The notes under the pieces: generated by a model
Database searches by the model: none
What the model was told of the DNA's origin: nothing
The model's input: only the letters and a program-made list of their open reading frames with translations
From: DATDAH01 sp963792205
GTDB lineage: Bacteria > Actinomycetota > Acidimicrobiia > Acidimicrobiales > DATDAH01
Direction of reading: 5' to 3'
Length of the DNA: 64,000 nucleotides
Assembly (NCBI GenBank): GCA_963792205.1
Contig: CAWBVI010000002.1
Location: forward strand, 434,001 to 498,000
Program-made: the position numbers and the translations under genes
Shown here: positions 61,899 through 64,000 of the stretch, piece by piece
Layout: each line of letters starts with the position of its first letter
How positions within the stretch are numbered: the first letter of the stretch is position 1

Positions 61899-63086
61899 AT
61901 GGACCTGCGGTACACCGAGGAGGAGGGCGCCTTCCGCGACGAGCTCCGGAACTGGCTGGTGGACGCCGTGCCCGCCCATGGTCCAGCCCCCGACGAGGAC
62001 GATTGGGAGGCGACCCGGGCCTACGACGCGGCCTGGCAACGCACCCTCTTCGACGCCGGCTACGCGGGGATCAACTGGCCCGTGGAGTTCGGCGGCCGGG
62101 GCGCCTCCCCGGTGGAGCACCTGATCTTCCTCGAGGAGACCGAACGGGTCGGGGCCCCCTACGTGGGCACGAACTTCGTCGGCCTGATGCACGCGGGCCC
62201 GACGATCATGACCGAGGCCACCGACGAGCAGAAGGCGTTCCACCTCCCCGCGATCCTCAAGGGGGAGCACGGCTGGTGCCAGGGCTTCTCCGAGCCCCAG
62301 GCCGGGTCCGACCTGGCCAGCCTGCGCACCCGGGCGCTACGGGACGGCGACGACTACGTCGTCGACGGCCAGAAGATCTGGACCAGCCACGCCCAGGTGG
62401 CGGACTACTGCGAGCTGCTCGTGCGCACCGATCCCGACGCCCCCAAGCACCGGGGCATCTCGTGGCTGATCGTGCCCATGGACACGCCGGGGATCGACAT
62501 CCGCCCGTTGGAGACCATCCGGGGCACGAGGGAGTTCAGCGAGGTCTTCTTCGACGAGGTCCGGGTTCCCGTCGCCAACCGGGTCGGGGCGGAGAACGAC
62601 GGCTGGCGGGTGGCCATGGTCACCTTCAGCTTCGAGCGGGGCACGGGCTTCGTGAGCGAGATGCTCTACTCGATGCAGCTGGTCGCCGACCTGGCGGCCA
62701 TCGCCAAGCGGGTGACCAGCCACGGCGCGTCGGCCTGGGAGGACCGGGGCCTGCGCCGGGACCTCGGCCACCTGACGGCCGAGCTTGACGCCCTGTGGGC
62801 CCTCACCCGGCGCAACGTCAGCCAGGCGGCGCGGGACGGCGTGCCGGGCGTGGGCGGGTCGGTGTTCAAGCTGGCCTACGCCGAGGTGCGCCAGCGGCTG
62901 GGCGACCTCGCCGACCGCATCCTCGAGCGGGCCGCGCTGTCCCTCGACGACCTCGACGGCCTGACCAACGGCCGCCACGTCCAGGGCCGTCTCCATGCCC
63001 TCTCCATCTCCATCGCCGCCGGCACCACGCAGATCCAACGCAACATCGTCGGCGAGCGCGTCCTGGGCCTGCCGAAGGAGCGCTGA
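61899..63086 (+). CDS. Acyl-CoA dehydrogenase, first of a pair
   Basis: FAD-dependent dehydrogenase that introduces an alpha-beta double bond in an acyl-CoA. GYAGINWPVEFGGRGASP, GWCQGFSEPQAGSDLASL (FAD-binding), VDGQKIWTSHAQVADY, TIRGTREFSEVFFDEVRVP and the C-terminal ISIAAGTTQIQRNIVGERVLGLPKE are typical. 395 residues. The position of the usual catalytic Glu (in a G-T-x-E/Q-I-Q-R loop) reads Gln, so the base may come from elsewhere or from the partner. It overlaps the next dehydrogenase (TGATG), as in two-subunit FadE enzymes of steroid catabolism. Confidence 0.92.
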   Translation: MDLRYTEEEGAFRDELRNWLVDAVPAHGPAPDEDDWEATRAYDAAWQRTLFDAGYAGINWPVEFGGRGASPVEHLIFLEETERVGAPYVGTNFVGLMHAGPTIMTEATDEQKAFHLPAILKGEHGWCQGFSEPQAGSDLASLRTRALRDGDDYVVDGQKIWTSHAQVADYCELLVRTDPDAPKHRGISWLIVPMDTPGIDIRPLETIRGTREFSEVFFDEVRVPVANRVGAENDGWRVAMVTFSFERGTGFVSEMLYSMQLVADLAAIAKRVTSHGASAWEDRGLRRDLGHLTAELDALWALTRRNVSQAARDGVPGVGGSVFKLAYAEVRQRLGDLADRILERAALSLDDLDGLTNGRHVQGRLHALSISIAAGTTQIQRNIVGERVLGLPKER

Positions 63087-64000
63087 TGGATCTCGAGCTG
63101 AGCGAGGACGAAGCGGCGCTGCAGGCGGGCCTCCGGTCCTTCCTGGCCGGGCGCTTCACGATGGCCGACGTCCGGGCGCAGGCCGACGGCCTGGATCGGG
63201 GCCGGTGGGCCGAGCTGGCCGAGACCGGAGTGTTCGGCCTCCGGCTGGCGGAGGCCGACGGCGGGGTCGGGCTCGGCCTGACCGAAGCCGTGCTCGCCTT
63301 CGAGGAGCTCGGCCGGTCGCTGGTGCCGGGGCCGGTCCTGGCCACCCATCTTGCGGCCGGTCTCGTCGACGGTGCCGCGGACGGCACCGCCGTGGTCGGC
63401 CTGATCGAGCGGCCGGCCGATGTCCTGCTGGTCGAGCACCTGAGCGACCTCGACGTCCTCCTCGCGCTCGACGACGACGGGGTGTGGCGCATCGACCGCG
63501 AGGGCCTCGACGCCGAGCCCGTGGTCCGCCCCCTGGACCCGTTGACGCCGCTGCACCGCGTCCCCCACCTGCCGGACGGTGAGCAGGTCGCCGGGCCGGA
63601 CGTGGCGGGGTGGTGGCGCCAGGAGGGCGCCGTCCTCACCGCGGCCACCCTGCTCGGCATCGCCTCGGCGACGACCGAGCTGGCCGTCGCCTACGCCGGC
63701 CAGCGCGAGCAGTTCGGCAAGCCCATCGGCGCGTTCCAGGCCGTGAAGCACCTCTGTGCCGACATGCTCACCCGGGCCGAGCTGGCCCGCGGCGTGGTCT
63801 ACGCCGCCGGGGTCACCCTCGACGGTCGGGGGGTGGACGAGGTCGAGCGCCTCGTCTCGGCGGCCAAGATCGCCGCCGGCGACGCGGCCAAGGCCAACGC
63901 CAAGTCCTGCATCCAGGTCCACGGGGGCATGGGCTTCACCGCCGAGGTCGACGCCCACCTCTACCTGAAGCGCGCCCTCGTGCTCGACACCCATTTCGGC
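63086..64000 (+). CDS. Acyl-CoA dehydrogenase, second of a pair (3' end outside window)
   Basis: Partial gene, still open at the window edge (305 codons seen). Start ATG 63086 shares a base with the previous stop. MDLELSEDEAALQAGLRSFLAGRF, a short, degenerate middle domain rich in Asp/Leu, then YAGQREQFGKPIGAFQAVKHLCADMLTRAELARG and IQVHGGMGFTAEVDAHLYLKRA, the conserved C-terminal helices. The weakened FAD-middle region and close coupling suggest the second subunit of an alpha2-beta2 enzyme such as the FadE pairs known for cholesterol side-chain degradation. The role is inferred from that parallel. Confidence 0.85.
   Translation, partial: MDLELSEDEAALQAGLRSFLAGRFTMADVRAQADGLDRGRWAELAETGVFGLRLAEADGGVGLGLTEAVLAFEELGRSLVPGPVLATHLAAGLVDGAADGTAVVGLIERPADVLLVEHLSDLDVLLALDDDGVWRIDREGLDAEPVVRPLDPLTPLHRVPHLPDGEQVAGPDVAGWWRQEGAVLTAATLLGIASATTELAVAYAGQREQFGKPIGAFQAVKHLCADMLTRAELARGVVYAAGVTLDGRGVDEVERLVSAAKIAAGDAAKANAKSCIQVHGGMGFTAEVDAHLYLKRALVLDTHFG

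Overview
The window is a gene-dense, high-GC stretch from an actinobacterium. Its order (MetE-like gene, ligA, gatCAB, ilvBNC, serA, leuCD with a divergent IclR regulator, leuB) recalls the ligA-to-leuCD region of mycobacteria. F420-type luciferase-like oxidoreductases, a PASTA Ser/Thr kinase, an Eis-like acetyltransferase, paired acyl-CoA dehydrogenases and many GTG starts with a TA-N3-T hexamer 6-8 nt upstream (leaderless style) fit this. A lineage such as Acidimicrobiia is my best guess, but it is an inference from gene content. I saw no rRNA, tRNA, CRISPR array, insertion sequence or prophage, and no gene-free stretch longer than 300 bases.

Layout. 1-8.4 kb: MetE-like fragment, DNA ligase, PASTA kinase, DHA2-type MFS pump, SCP2 protein, ferredoxin, esterase. 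8.4-12.9 kb: gatCAB and an Eis-like acetyltransferase. 12.9-16.3 kb (minus): MATE pump and membrane sulfatase. 16.3-22.0 kb: ilvD, a nucleotidyltransferase and ilvBNC. 22.1-27.2 kb (minus): GT-C glycosyltransferase, duplicated-domain protein, acyl-CoA ligase, serC. 27.3-37.4 kb: aspartate-type aminotransferase, S9 peptidase, amidase, CorA, serA and a one-module A-T-TE enzyme. 37.7-39.4 kb: leuA. 39.4-44.9 kb (minus): beta-propeller lipoprotein, amine oxidase, leuD, leuC. 44.9-48.4 kb: IclR regulator, Ppx/GppA, hydrolase, greA. 48.7-52.3 kb: leuB-ilvE-cimA. 52.3-64 kb: hydrolases, oxidoreductases and a catabolic cluster ending in an acyl-CoA dehydrogenase pair cut by the window edge.

Working together. 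Almost all branched-chain amino acid synthesis is here: IlvBN, IlvC, IlvD, LeuA, LeuCD, LeuB, IlvE and CimA. CimA with LeuCD/LeuB gives 2-oxobutyrate without threonine deaminase. SerA and SerC supply serine.

The most interesting signal is a set of three transcription attenuators. Tiny leader ORFs precede ilvBNC (MTRPSSLVVLIL), leuA (ending GLDLLLT) and leuB-ilvE-cimA (MRTNSPIIVIL). Each stop codon abuts a stem-loop and is followed by a terminator-like hairpin. The codons match the product of each operon: Leu/Val/Ile, Leu only, and mainly Ile.

Two other patterns recur. Single-base insertions break ligA (four times), the SCP2, ferredoxin, MATE, leuC and sulfotransferase-like genes, and probably the MFS gene; all are +1, which points to sequence error but deserves a check. 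Two copies of a 15-bp palindrome (CTGACG-N3-CGTCAG) precede the alcohol dehydrogenase and the acyl-CoA dehydrogenase pair, suggesting one repressor controls that cluster.
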